NCBI GenBank assembly: GCA_021234155.1
Contig: JAJEKV010000014.1
Location: 4,357,563 to 4,421,562 of the forward strand
Direction: 5' to 3'
DNA from: Isoetes taiwanensis
Lineage: Eukaryota; Streptophyta; Lycopodiopsida; Isoetales; Isoetaceae
DNA length: 64,000 bases
Part shown: piece by piece, positions 35,142 to 46,164 of the stretch
Layout: every line of letters begins with the position of its first letter
Numbering within the stretch: position 1 is the stretch's first letter
The notes under the pieces: model-generated
What the model was told of the DNA's origin: nothing
Databases searched by the model: none
What the model saw: only the letters and a program-made list of their open reading frames with translations
Position numbers and translations under genes: made by a program

Positions 35142-36879
35142 CTAGGCCACCGAACCTAGAAGTCCGACCCCGGAGGATCCAAGAGATAACAAAATACCAA
35201 GATAACAGTGGAACAATTCAAAGACCAAGACATGTGAAGTTCATTAGATATTTACTATACATGTTCCTACATTTTACCCTTGCCGAGGTTGCCCATACAA
35301 CCTACTCATATTGAAGCGAGCTCTGCGATAAAGAGTAGAATAATGATTCAAAGATGAAGAAATATCAAGTCATGTTACCACATTGATGTAAATCCAACGT
35401 CGTGCACTTTGTTGAACAAATTAGAGATCTAAACATTCTCCAATAAAGCTTACCTTCGAATCATTTCCCCTATAAGGACTGCAAATATACTCATATCAAT
35501 GTCACTCACTAGTTATATTAAGAAGTGTTTCTTATTGCCAACGCTGGACTCCTTGCCATAACCGCATTGTAAAAGCCCCATAAGCTTCATATTCAGATAC
35601 TCTCTTCACCATAGTAACGTGAATCTCACATAAATTCCCCACGTTCTGTCGAGTCCCCATATTGACAGTAAATTACTTAGCTATGATTACTCATGTTTTA
35701 TATTTAAAATCCACATCCTTAGCTTATGCATTCAATTGGCACTACTAATGTGAAACCTCAAGCAAGCGCTTCCAACTTAAAAATCCATAAGGTCTCATGA
35801 CCGTAACTGCTTCTATCCCATGCCGAGTGATTATAAGCTCAGACTTCATCTTCAGGACACCTTCAAGAGTCAAATCTACAATTAGCTCATTATTATTATA
35901 ATTATATCATGTATTCTCTTAGTTAAACATGACTTCAACCATTCATAGAATGCAAGATCTTATTACTTGTTATTATTATGCCTAGCTCTTCATGCTCCAA
36001 TCTCCTCTGCTGCCAAGCTCAGATACAACCCAATTCCATCCATGGGTATTTAACTTTATATTATGACACACAATTGAATTGACAAAAGTAACGAATACAA
36101 GTCCAACAAGATAAAACACAAAACATAAAATGACAAAAACATAACATGAACACAAAATGGCATTGGGGAGCTCGGTGTCAACCAGATCAAATACAATCCT
36201 GCCTTTTCTGAAGTTCTCGTGCTGAATCGGTGCAATTTTTGGCCATTCCTGACTTAGAATCAGCCCTTACAGATATGTTTCCAATCATTGATTACCTTCT
36301 CTAGCCTTATGAGTCTCCAATAAATTCATAATTTATCATGATGATTACCTTCTCTAGCCTTATGAGTCTCCAATAAATTCATAATTTATCATATTTGCAT
36401 GCAAAAATCATGTACAGACTAATCATGGCAACTCATAGCACCTCAATTGATCATAGCAAAACTCACCTGAGAATTTCTTTGCACATAGACCTCTAGCCCC
36501 CTTGCAATTGATTGCTCCTCCAAAACTCCAAGAATCAAACTGCAGAAGAACATACATAGTGCAGCCAATTCTGACTCAGCATCACTATTTCTGCCATAAC
36601 TTTTGCATACGGATGAATTTTGGGCTAATCAGACACATTCCGGAAAGCTTACTCAGAAATCTTTCAAAAAAAAAGAAAAAGGATCTCGGGTCACCGAGAT
36701 ATGATGCTTCAAAGCTCGGGCTCCAAAACTGCCCAGAATTGCTCCCTGCCTTCATGCTCTGCAACAATTCTTTTTCCAAAGAGACAAAATCCTGAACTAT
36801 GCTGCATACATATTATAATGTGTACATATGTACATAAGTACATATACTGGCCAATCAAGTGCCTAGGTCTGTTACATTT
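35142..36879. other. Spacer, with a 53-bp tandem duplication
   Basis: A possible coding piece at 35054-35314 (VNYQENYARCHRAQ...) follows a CAG but has no recognisable domain. GATTACCTTCTCTAGCCTTA occurs in two consecutive units at 36290 and 36343. Nothing else could be assigned. Confidence 0.45.
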
Positions 36880-37745
36880 GCAGTCTAGGAGTCAAAACTA
36901 TGGTGCCCTACGCTATTCTTTTACAAGAGACAGGTTTTTGGCCTCTTCAATATTCTGCCATGAAGCCCCATCTCCACTACATCAGCAAGTTGCAGCACAT
37001 GATGATGATAGGTACCCTCTTCTCGCGCTTACTATGTCTGAATCTCCCCAGCGTTTGAAACGATGTTGGAAAGAGAACTGTAATGCATGGTTTGCCCGCT
37101 AGCCTATGCAATCAGAACACTGCATGGTGCTTGCTAGTTCTGATCCTGAGCTTTTGCAACAATATCTTGATGGTCATTTTTCTCAGAAGATGTGGGGTGC
37201 AGTTACATGTGGGGTGCAGTTACCTTAGCCCAAGTTAAAACTGGTCATTATCATGCACATATAAATCCCACTTTGGCATCAGGACCACAAGCGTATTTGC
37301 TCGCTTCTTTGTCCAGGAAAAGGCTTTTAGCTATTGCACCAATTTGCACAGGGTCCCACAAGCTACGGATTGAGATAGGTATATGGGAGTGGCTGCAATT
37401 ACCATGAGAAGCGAAATTATGTGCATGTTGTCAATTACAGGTTATTGAAGATGAAAGCCATACTCTGCTAAGATGTCCTGCTGTCAGGTTCTGTTAATTA
37501 ACTTTAGTTCCACGTTGCGCCATCAGTAGTCATCGCCTACTTATATTTTCTTCTTGCTTGTCTAGTATCATCATTACTACAAAGATTTTTCCCTTGGAAA
37601 CCTTTCGAGATAGGGGTTTTTTTAATCCTAGTTGTAACGGTTGTACTGGACGATTGTATGGGTCCCATGGCCTCTTGGTCTTCGTGGATGTTAAAAAATC
37701 TATTCTATTCTATTCTATTCTATTCTTTTCTTTTCTTTTCTATTC
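36880..37745 (+). mobile_element. 5'-truncated LINE, ORF2 C-terminus and 3' tail
   Basis: This is the same family as the LINE at 4990-7562. It retains the C-terminal part of ORF2 in several frames (GFWPLQYS-like, then RLKRCWKENCNAWFAR, NPTLASGP) and the zinc motif CACC...EDESHTL...CP near 37425-37485. The 3' UTR hairpin (37571-37638) and the GTCCCATGGCC...GTGGATG tail follow. It ends in a TATTC microsatellite at about 37700-37745. Non-functional. Confidence 0.8.
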
Positions 37746-37888
37746 TCTAGAGTAAAATAGCTCATTGGATCAGCTTTCTCTGCTACTTTGTGGGCTAATT
37801 CTTTGTACATGTCTATATGTTTCTTAACAATAAGTTCCAATATATGAAAAGCATATTATCTGGAGTGCCATGTTAGATTATATTCAAA

Positions 37889-39144
37889 ATGTCTCTTCTC
37901 TTATGGGCATCTAGTGCATCTAGAAAGGCAAGGGTAGCAACTGCTTTACAGGTGTTGTCTGAAGGCAGTAAGGATGAGTTGTCCGCAATCTTGGACACAT
38001 TGAAAGCTCGACAGAGTCAGCTTCAACAACAATTGCCTCCAGATGATATATTTTACCAGTCTGACTGTCAGGATGTAGTTCAAGCTTCTGTATTCATGTG
38101 GTTGAGGTAGACCATCAAGCTCATATTAAGTGTGCTGAGAACATATCCTCATGTGCAGTCCTTGGTTATTTTACTGGTGGCTATTTGGATTTTTCACGGT
38201 TCCGTATTTGGTTATCTCGGCTTTTGAGACGCCTTCAGCTTCCTCCTTTTCAGTCCATCAAGTTGTTGGCGAAAAACTTTGTTCTTATTATGTTTGAAAG
38301 TAGTGATGCAGTGGACTCTTTGGTATCAAGAGGGATTGATCCGCTTGGTGGAGAGTATATGATGTATCAGTATTACTCTCCTGGTTTTACACCAGATATG
38401 GTTCGCGCATTAAGGATGCCTTGCTGGTTCTCGATACGTAATCTTCCTCCTGATCTAATGGCCCATCAATTTCTAGTTGCAATTGCAAATGGTCTTGGGG
38501 TTCATATCTCACATTCCATCATGAACGGTCCGAGGATTTGTGTCTCCGTGCCAGTGGACTCGGCTTTACCAGATTATATGGTGGTGAAAAGTGGGCCTTG
38601 GTATAAGAAGTTGGATCTTAAGCTTCTGAATGGTCCAGAATTAGCCCTTCTGTTTCCTGACAAGGAGGCTTTTGCTAGCTTTCGTCGAGGCACTCGTGCG
38701 TCTCAGGCATCTGTTCAACCTTCTTCTCAGGCTCAAGCTCCCGTTGTTACTTCTTCATCTATTCATGATCAACCTTTACCAGTTGTGTTGCATTCCTCAT
38801 CCATGGAAGGTGCTCTAATTCCAGTTTCGACAGTGTCATCCTTAGTGCCATCATCTGTACCTGTAGTTCATTCTTCTCTCCATGTTGATGCTTCTTCCTC
38901 TCATGTTTCTGAGGTTGTTATGACTGATGGTCCTAATCTTCTGTGTGCAAAAGAGTCATGGCAGCAGGTCAATTAGAAGAAGGCGGCGAGGAAGAAATCT
39001 GTTATGTCATCTCACGAGGCTATCCCGCCTCGTTCTATTCAGTGGTATGATAATTTGATGTCTGTTGATGATCATCTCGATGTGGTAGACCATGTTGATT
39101 GTGATGAGGCCATTAAACGCCTCAAGGTGGCACAAGGAGTTTGA
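37889..39144 (+). pseudogene. LINE ORF1 (DUF4283-like nucleic-acid-binding protein)
   Basis: Two overlapping frames (37889-38110 and 38098-38976), then readthrough past a single TAG to about 39144. The core reads FVLIMFESSDAVDSLVSRG and MPCWFSIRNLPPDLMAHQFL, the layout of the DUF4283 domain of plant LINE ORF1/gag-like proteins. A Ser/Val-rich, low-complexity C-terminal region follows. No zinc knuckle remains. Because a poly(A) tract follows 120 bp after the end, this is a retroposed copy lacking ORF2. The host-gene alternative (a zinc-knuckle CCHC protein) is less likely. Confidence 0.6.
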
Positions 39145-39265
39145 GTATATACTGTGTATGGGTGGTTTTGCTTAGTGGACTATTTCGTCCTCTAGGTTTT
39201 GAGTCCCATGTCACAAGTCCCTTGTATGTATCTTGATTTTTCTTGATAATAGATTGTCGTCCTTC

Positions 39266-39291
39266 AAAAAAAAAAAAAAAAAAAAAAAAAA
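39266..39291 (+). repeat. Poly(A) tail of retroposed ORF1 copy
   Basis: 26 adenines follow GATAATAGATTGTCGTCCTTC. The reverse complement of that 3' end followed by T residues occurs at about 61056-61085, showing a second copy of the same 3' end on the minus strand. Confidence 0.85.
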
Positions 39292-40390
39292 CACTTTGTA
39301 ATTTATATCCTTTATTCTGCAGGCACTTCTGTTACTAAATTTTCAAATCCAAATGCGGATTGGAGTTACATTCCAATCTACTCATGAAAATCACAGAGAG
39401 AACACAAGTTGTTGTAGATAAAAGAACTCTTATATCATACAAAATGTTATATCCTTCATTCAAGCGACCATGCGGAGCATTGTCTATACTTTATATTTTG
39501 TACTGTGTGAAATTGGACAGTCTGAAGATACTGGCTCTTCAATCCAACTAAAAGGCAAGTGAAATAATATTCATCTCCTAGATTTTTTTCTTGGGACTAT
39601 TTTTTGAAGCCTCAAAGGGAGCCTTTTTCATATCTTCAAGTGGATTCCTAAACCTAGTACTACTATTTTTGTTGGATGCATTGACATGTTTGCCAACTAT
39701 GCAGTCTGTCAAGCTTATTTGGATAATGGCTACTGGTCAGACCATGAGACCATAAGAACTGCTCACATTTCTTTATAATGCAACAAATGGCAACCATATT
39801 TGATCTGCACATGGTTCAAAAGCTTGTGCAAGCATCACAATGTCTAAGACTCTTTTGCATGGGTTCAATGAGTATGAGGAGCAGATATTCAAAGGTAGCT
39901 TAGATCCTTAGAAAGATTCATATGACAAGGATGAACTAGAACTGTTTGTCTTCCTTTTGTAAAACTGTTATTTCATATTTGAAAGTACATTTTTATTGTA
40001 AGGACATCTTCAACGGAATAGACATCTACAACTTGGATAAATGTGTTTGCTATACACAGATCTGCTGAAAGAAGGGCATGATTTGTTTAGGAAAGGGCTC
40101 CTTTATAAAGCAGTGCTGGTATTAAAAGCTAAAGTGTTGAAGAATCTACAAGGTGCAGAGATGTGGGGTTTGCAAGTAACGATTACTTCTAGAAAACGAT
40201 GATGAACAGATAAATTATTTATACAGAACGGCTTATGCAATACATAGATGAATGTCCTCCTGTCACTCTTCCTCCAGAAATGAAGCTGATACGTTTCAAG
40301 TATGTGCACTTGACATATATAGAGAGAGAGAAATAACATCAAGTTAGCAAAGTTGTAATTATATATAGCATTAAGCTCATAAATTAAGGC

Positions 40391-41056
40391 ATGGACTAGA
40401 GAAATATCAAAGTTTGTAACTATCATCAAAAATACGAAAACCTCCAAAACATATTAATTATTGGTCTTATGCAAATCAAAACCTTAATTATTACATACTT
40501 ATCTATGAGAAAGTAGCTATTGCTAGTAGAGCGTGATCTAATAAGCCACTTTTAATCCCGTAGATTCCACTATTCCGATTACTCTATTGGACCTTAAAAT
40601 ACTGCCAAACTACGCATATATGTATCATGAGGAAGAGTGGTCTTAATCCAAAAGAACTTGTGCTATTGACATTATGTTTTACTCAATATCGTTATTTTGC
40701 TGGCAGTAGTATTGTTGACATGTTCATAAAGAAAAGTATAGACATTGGGAATGATGACCTAATGCAAGGCACAACAACAGATGAATCATGGACTAGAGAA
40801 ATATCAAAGTTTATAACTATCATCTCAAATATGAAAACCTCCAAGACATATGTAATTATTGGTCTTATGCAAACTAAAACCTTAACTATCACACACTTAT
40901 CTATGAGAAAGTAGCTATTGCTAGCAGAGCACGATCTAATAAGCCACTTTTGGTCCCATAGATTCTGCTATTCCAATTACTTTTATTGGACCTTAAAACA
41001 CTACCAAACTACCTATATGTATCTTTAAGAAGAGTGGTCTGGATTAATCCAAAAGA
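40391..41056. repeat. 397-bp tandem repeat (copy 1 and start of copy 2)
   Basis: CATGGACTAGAGAAATATCA begins units at 40391 and about 40788. Copy 1 is uninterrupted. Copy 2 is split by element B at 41056/50827 and resumes at 50831-50965. Copy 1 therefore preserves the pre-insertion sequence (CCAAAAGAACTTGTGCTATT at 40648). The repeat itself has no recognised function. 39292-40390 upstream shows nothing assignable. Confidence 0.85.
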
Positions 41057-41100
41057 AACAAGGTGACGGATCAATCGCACTAATGACCTGTAGTGCGATT
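41057..41100. repeat. Left terminal inverted repeat of B with internal hairpin
   Basis: The terminal 34 bp match the right end. Just inside, AATCGCACTA (41073-41082) and TAGTGCGATT (41091-41100) form a perfect 10-bp stem. At the right end the matching zone instead contains two direct copies of ATTAGTGCA (50780 and 50799). Confidence 0.9.
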
Positions 41101-41631
41101 GCGTCCAAAAAAGATTCCTTTTTCAAAAAACCCCAAAATTTGGTACTTTTGGCATATCTTAAGAAAACATTTAGATAAACGGTCCTTTGACCTTAAAAAA
41201 AGTGCATTTTTTAGAACAAACAAACAAAGTACAACATTTATAATTAAAAGGAGGTTGTTTTTGGTAGTATTTTAAACGCTTTTGCACTTGACCTGGGCGC
41301 ACATACACACAAACACAATACTAAGAACAGTTAGAAGCATCAAAGAAATTGCAAAAAATGATACAAGGCCAAAATATGATGTAAAATAGATAAGAATGTC
41401 TATGCGCGCATAGACATGCACCCTGTTTAAACAAGCCACATTTTAAAAAAGTCATCATTTAAGTGCAAATAATGATACAAGGGCGTTTTCATCCAAAGTG
41501 TAGTTTAAAGAAGAAAGGCATGTCTATGCGCGCATAGACATGCTCCCCTTTTTTAACAGACGATTTCTTTTTCAAAGTCAATATTTAAAAATAAATGTTA
41601 TTTTTTTCAGTTTATAATCAGACACACAATT

Positions 41632-44600
41632 TTAAATGTCATGGGGGACCTCCTTATCATTAAGGGGTTCATCATCGGAAACATTGTGTTCTTCACCGTT
41701 GTTCGGATCCGTTTCTTCCTCCTCTTCCTCTTCCTCTTCCTCTTCCGGTTGTTTTTCCACCTCAGGTTCTTTATCTACCACTGGCATCAACTCAACATAC
41801 TCCGCTTGGTGATCAGTGTTGCCTGATGCAGGCATCTGTGGCTCTGAACTGCTTATTCCTGCTTGATCGCCACCGTCCTTCACACCCACTTCTTGTTTCT
41901 CATCAGGCAAGTTCATTAAAGAACATATCCTGGACTTAATGAAAGCAACACTATCAGAATCATACTCCACTGCAACACAGTTACGACCCTTCCTCAAAGC
42001 ACATGAAATGGTCGTGCCAGAGCCCGAAAATGCATCCACAACCCAGTCTCCTGGTTGTGAAAACATTTCCAGAAGCCTGTTGATTAGCTGCTGGGGCTTC
42101 TGGTACGGGTTGACAATGCGACCCTGGTGAACTGGGTCGGTCAACTTCTGTGTAACTGCAGGGAGGTGGAAGACATTTCGGTAGTCCATTCCCTGTGTGT
42201 TGTAGTGTTGTAAGGTCCTGGTGCCTAGTGTGCTGTGGTAACCGATGTGAATCTGTTCAAATACGTTTATAAGTCTAGCACCCCCACCATGGCCACGGAT
42301 GTTGGTCTTCACCCTGTAAAACAAATGAAAGAAGTCAGAGACAATTACGGACACCAAGTTTAAAAGAGATGCAGACTTACCATATCGCGGTTCGAATCCA
42401 AAGATTGCAAGTGTTCCTTCAAATAAGGCTTGAACCAAGCCGGCTTGGTTGGTGGAGTGAAAGACAACGATCCTCCACAAAGGTGCTGTGTTTAGCTTTA
42501 CCAGCCGTTTGACAAAAGAGTCAAACTCTGCGTACTTAAAAGGCGCGTCGTCACCTCGGCTGTCAGGCAACTTAAACCCGTAGGGTATGTCAGCAATGAT
42601 CAAGGAGTAGTCACCAGGTTTCAACACTCTGTCTATCTTCACACAATCCCCCTGGTAGACTTGGTAGAGACAGTGGTGGCCAAATTCATCAAAATTCTCA
42701 AAAGCATCCGGTACAATCGCCTGATCGGCCTCTTGTACCCTTTTCAACTTGGCTCTTTCATCTTTTGCTTGCTTCACCAAAGTCAAGAAACCTGGTGGTA
42801 CCGGGTCTTTTTTTCTCTGCAAGATAAAAAGAAAGTGAGTACACTGCAACTCCATGCGTGCATGGCAAGGCAGCATCAAGTTTGCTGTGCACGCACAACA
42901 AAGATTTAGTTTTGTCCATGCGCGCATAGACAAAACTGAGGTTTTGCTATGCACGCATAGCAAAACCTAAACTTTGTCAATGCGCGCATGGACAAAACTA
43001 AATCTTTTGCCGTATGCGTGCATAGCAAAGACTTCGGCTTTTGTCTATCGCCAAGATAGACAAATGGTAAGATGCAAGATAAAAAGCAAGCAAATACTTA
43101 CCCAGTTAGTAAAATTTGAGGCAAATTGTTTTATCTTCTCATCGGACGAGGAAATAGGGTACAGCTCCTGAACTTTTTCCCAAGTGTCGCAATTTAAATG
43201 GAGCATTAGTTGTTGCTAGTTGTAGCACAATCTTTTTTGCTGCAAAAAATGATGTCGATCACACAGACAAAACCTACAAATGTAAGTGACAGAGTACTTA
43301 CTGTTTAAACTCGTGCTGCATTTCTTCTAAGGTGAACTGCCCGTCGACAACTTTTTGCAGAACCTCGCAAACTTTGTCCATGTTTTTGAGGCCCTGCATT
43401 TCCCTCCAAGGCATCACACTCATATCCTTTTGTTTGGAGGGCTCTCCCCTTTTTCTTTTTGTCTCAGGCTTCTTCCCCTTTGTCTTCAAGGTACCGTCCG
43501 CATACATATCAAAAATTTTCTCCTGCAGATCCCAAATCTGTGGTGCACACACAAAAAAGATTGAGTGTCTATGCGCGCATGGAGTAAGGTGAGATTCAAA
43601 CACAACAACTAGGGAAACTTACCCGGCCGTGCCTGAAGGCTAGCTGAAACAGATTGTCGTATTTAATCAATGAAGTCCTGGCATCTTTTTGATCGTAAGT
43701 CAAACAACACTCAATTGCACATTGCTCCTTTAAAGCGAGATAAGCGTCTGGATCATCCTTTATGTCTTTCTTTCCGGGGTTCTCTGCCCTATAATTATCA
43801 TATTCTCTGTGCATAAATTTAATTTTATCTGGCAAGCTCATGCTCAACCTGTAGTCGTTGTCTACGTTGTGGCTCATAGCAAGCAGTTTTGCTTCAGCGT
43901 CAGTTACACCAACGTAGACGACAGCGTAGAGAGATGAGAAGATTGCTTGCTTGAGTTCTTTCCAATTCTGCCTTTTTGCCTTAAATGTGTGTGTTCCACC
44001 AATCACAATGTACATGTAATTGTCAGCCTCTTCTTTCTTAAATTCTTCCAAGGTTTTATAGTACTTAGGGTCGACAATCACTATGTGTGGGGACACAGTT
44101 GCATTCGACCTGGCCCTGATTCTCTCTTTTAAGGCCGCCAGGTGGTTCGGATAAATCTTTCTTACCTGCAATGACCTGTTACCCTGAGGATCCTTTGGGC
44201 ACAACTTCACTCTATCAATCTGTAAATGCATAATGCCAGGCACCCGGCACCTCTTCTCAATGTCCTCCAGCATTTTGGAGGCCTCGTCCTTGCCCTTTGA
44301 GGCTATCTTCGTGCCGGGTCCTTGGGGCAAGTTACACTTCGAAGACTCCCCCTTTTCTGACTTCTTCGGCTTCCCCTTGACTTTGAATTCAGGCTCTGTT
44401 CCGGTCACAATGCTTGCTTTCCGCCAGTCCGCTGCCGTCTTTTTTTTCTTCTTTTTTGGCAAAACCAGTTCTTCCTCCTCCGAACTCTCCGTCTGTTCCA
44501 CCTCTTCTCCCTTTGGCTCTACCCCTTGCTCTACATCTGGATCTACCTCTGGCTCTACCTCTGGCTCTACCTCTGGCTCTCCCATTTCTGCTTCACCCAC

Positions 44601-45600
44601 CGCCTTTGGGTTCAAGAGTGGATCCTTGCACTTAAGCATCAGGTTCAAGTTTTTACGACAAGATCCCCGCAAAAAAAGTTAGAAAAACCCTATGCGCGCA
44701 TAGACAAACAAAAGTACTTACCTTTTCTTGCTTGAAACAAGCCTGTATGAATTCTTGGGCGTTCTCATTCGCGGACATACTCAGTCTAAAAAACATCGGG
44801 TCAACTAAGTACGTGGTGTCTTCTCCCTTTACGGTGGTGGTGATCGTTATTGTAGCCATGCCGAAAAGTTGAATTTCGGTGATTCTGCCACACTTCTTAA
44901 AATCTGATCCGGTCAACTTCGACTTTGGCAAGGAAGATTTCGTGGCAATGTACAGATACACATAGTGCCGTGTCTGGGGATATTCACCACCTCTAATGAT
45001 TAACCATTGACAGTTCCTACAGAAGAGAGAACCGCCATCATTGCGGGTCCACGCTTGCGGTGGTAAAGGTAGGGAGCTTCAGGAGCGGCACATCCTCGAG
45101 AAGGCTTTACGCCTTTGGGTTTCTTCCTCTGAAAATATAAAGTACAAATGAGTCGAAAAATAAAGAATGCTACAAAACAAAAGCGAGACTAAGTAAAGAG
45201 TGAAAACAAAAACATAATAAACCTATGCGCGCATAGACACACTAGGTTGTTGTCTAATGACAAGTAGACAAAATACCTATTGTGTCTATGCGTGCATAGA
45301 CATAAATGGTTTTTTGTCTATGCATGCATAGACAAAAACCTAGGGTATCTATGCGAGCATAGACACCTTAAGTTTTTGTCTCTGCGTGCAAGGACAAAAA
45401 AGAATTGTGTCTATGCGCGCATAGACACAACACTAGCAACTACCTACATATTTGCCTAAAATACAAAAATATACGAACAAATATCTAAAAAGTAGTGCAA
45501 CTAACCTATTTTTCATTTTCCACACAAGCTAACAACATCTAAAAAATGCAACAAACTAATTCTAAAAATAGGCAGGAAAACCGTACCTTGAACCTGCCAT
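41632..45600 (-). CDS. ParB-like domain plus beta-class N6-adenine/N4-cytosine DNA methyltransferase
   Basis: Multi-exon gene. Exon 1, 45600-45587 (MAGS); exon 2, 45126-44722, with FCRNCQW and a frameshift near 45045; then an acidic linker exon to 43623, holding a ParB/sulfiredoxin-like domain (VIGGTHTFKAKRQ near 43990). Short exons 43537-43302 and about 43214-43101 follow, then 42816-41632, interrupted by a 63-67 bp intron near 42314. The last exon has methyltransferase motif IV as DIPYG (42591-42577), NPYQKPQQLINRL, and motif I DAFSGSGTT (~42036-42012). Motif IV before I defines the beta class of amino-methyltransferases acting on adenine N6 or cytosine N4. An acidic tail ends in VPHDI. ParB-methyltransferase pairings are known from phages and bacterial mobile elements; introns and location argue against contamination. 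Confidence 0.85.
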
Positions 45601-45814
45601 TTCAGCGAGTGCTATACAGAGTTGTATGGAGATGTTCTGCAAACTTGGGAGAAGAGAACTCGAAGGCGAAGCGAGGCGGAGCGGCTGGCGCCTAGAAGCA
45701 AGGTATCTATGTGAGAAATTATTTATACTCCGTATTCGTAGTTGCAGTTTTCGTATGGAAAGATACATGGACCGTATATTTTTTTCCCATGGGGTTGCTT
45801 ATAGTACTAGTGCC

Positions 45815-46030
45815 GTCTATGCGCGCATAGGCAACTGAGTAGACTTATGTTTATTTACTGAACCTATGCGTGCATAGTATTTGTTTCCTAATCCCATGCG
45901 TGCTTAGGATTTGTTTAGGCCATCTATGCGCCATAGATAGGCAACTGAGTAGACTTATGTTTATTTACTGAACCTATGCGTGCATAGTATTTGTTTGCTA
46001 ATCCCATGCGTGCTTAGGATTTGTTAAGTG
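45815..46030. repeat. 110-bp tandem duplication in the divergent promoter region of B
   Basis: GCAACTGAGTAGACTTATGT occurs at 45831 and 45941, and each unit carries a CTATGCGTGCATAG palindrome and CCCATGCGTGCTTAGG. The block lies between the start of the methyltransferase gene and the first plausible transposase exon, where a shared regulatory region would be expected. Confidence 0.8.
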
Positions 46031-46164
46031 GAATGTATGGGATTGCTCAGTGGATTGTCAGTGGACTTGCTTGTTAGCAACCGTGCCGAAGTTTTTATTC
46101 TGTACAAGTAAGTCTTACACAAGCTGCTTTTGTCTTGCAGCAAAACATGTCGACACGGTGATCC

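Noticed and set aside
35250-35280. CATTTTACCC at about 35275 as the right end of A3
   Set aside because: Only GGGTAAAA matches the left end and the following TTGC does not match the TGTA flank on the left.
44233-44682. 149-codon plus-strand frame rich in Ser/Thr/Gly
   Set aside because: It is the antisense of the acidic EPEVEPEV repeat in the ParB/methyltransferase gene.
41632-45600. Methyltransferase gene as bacterial contamination
   Set aside because: The gene has several GT-AG introns and lies inside inverted repeats with a target duplication in plant repeat DNA.
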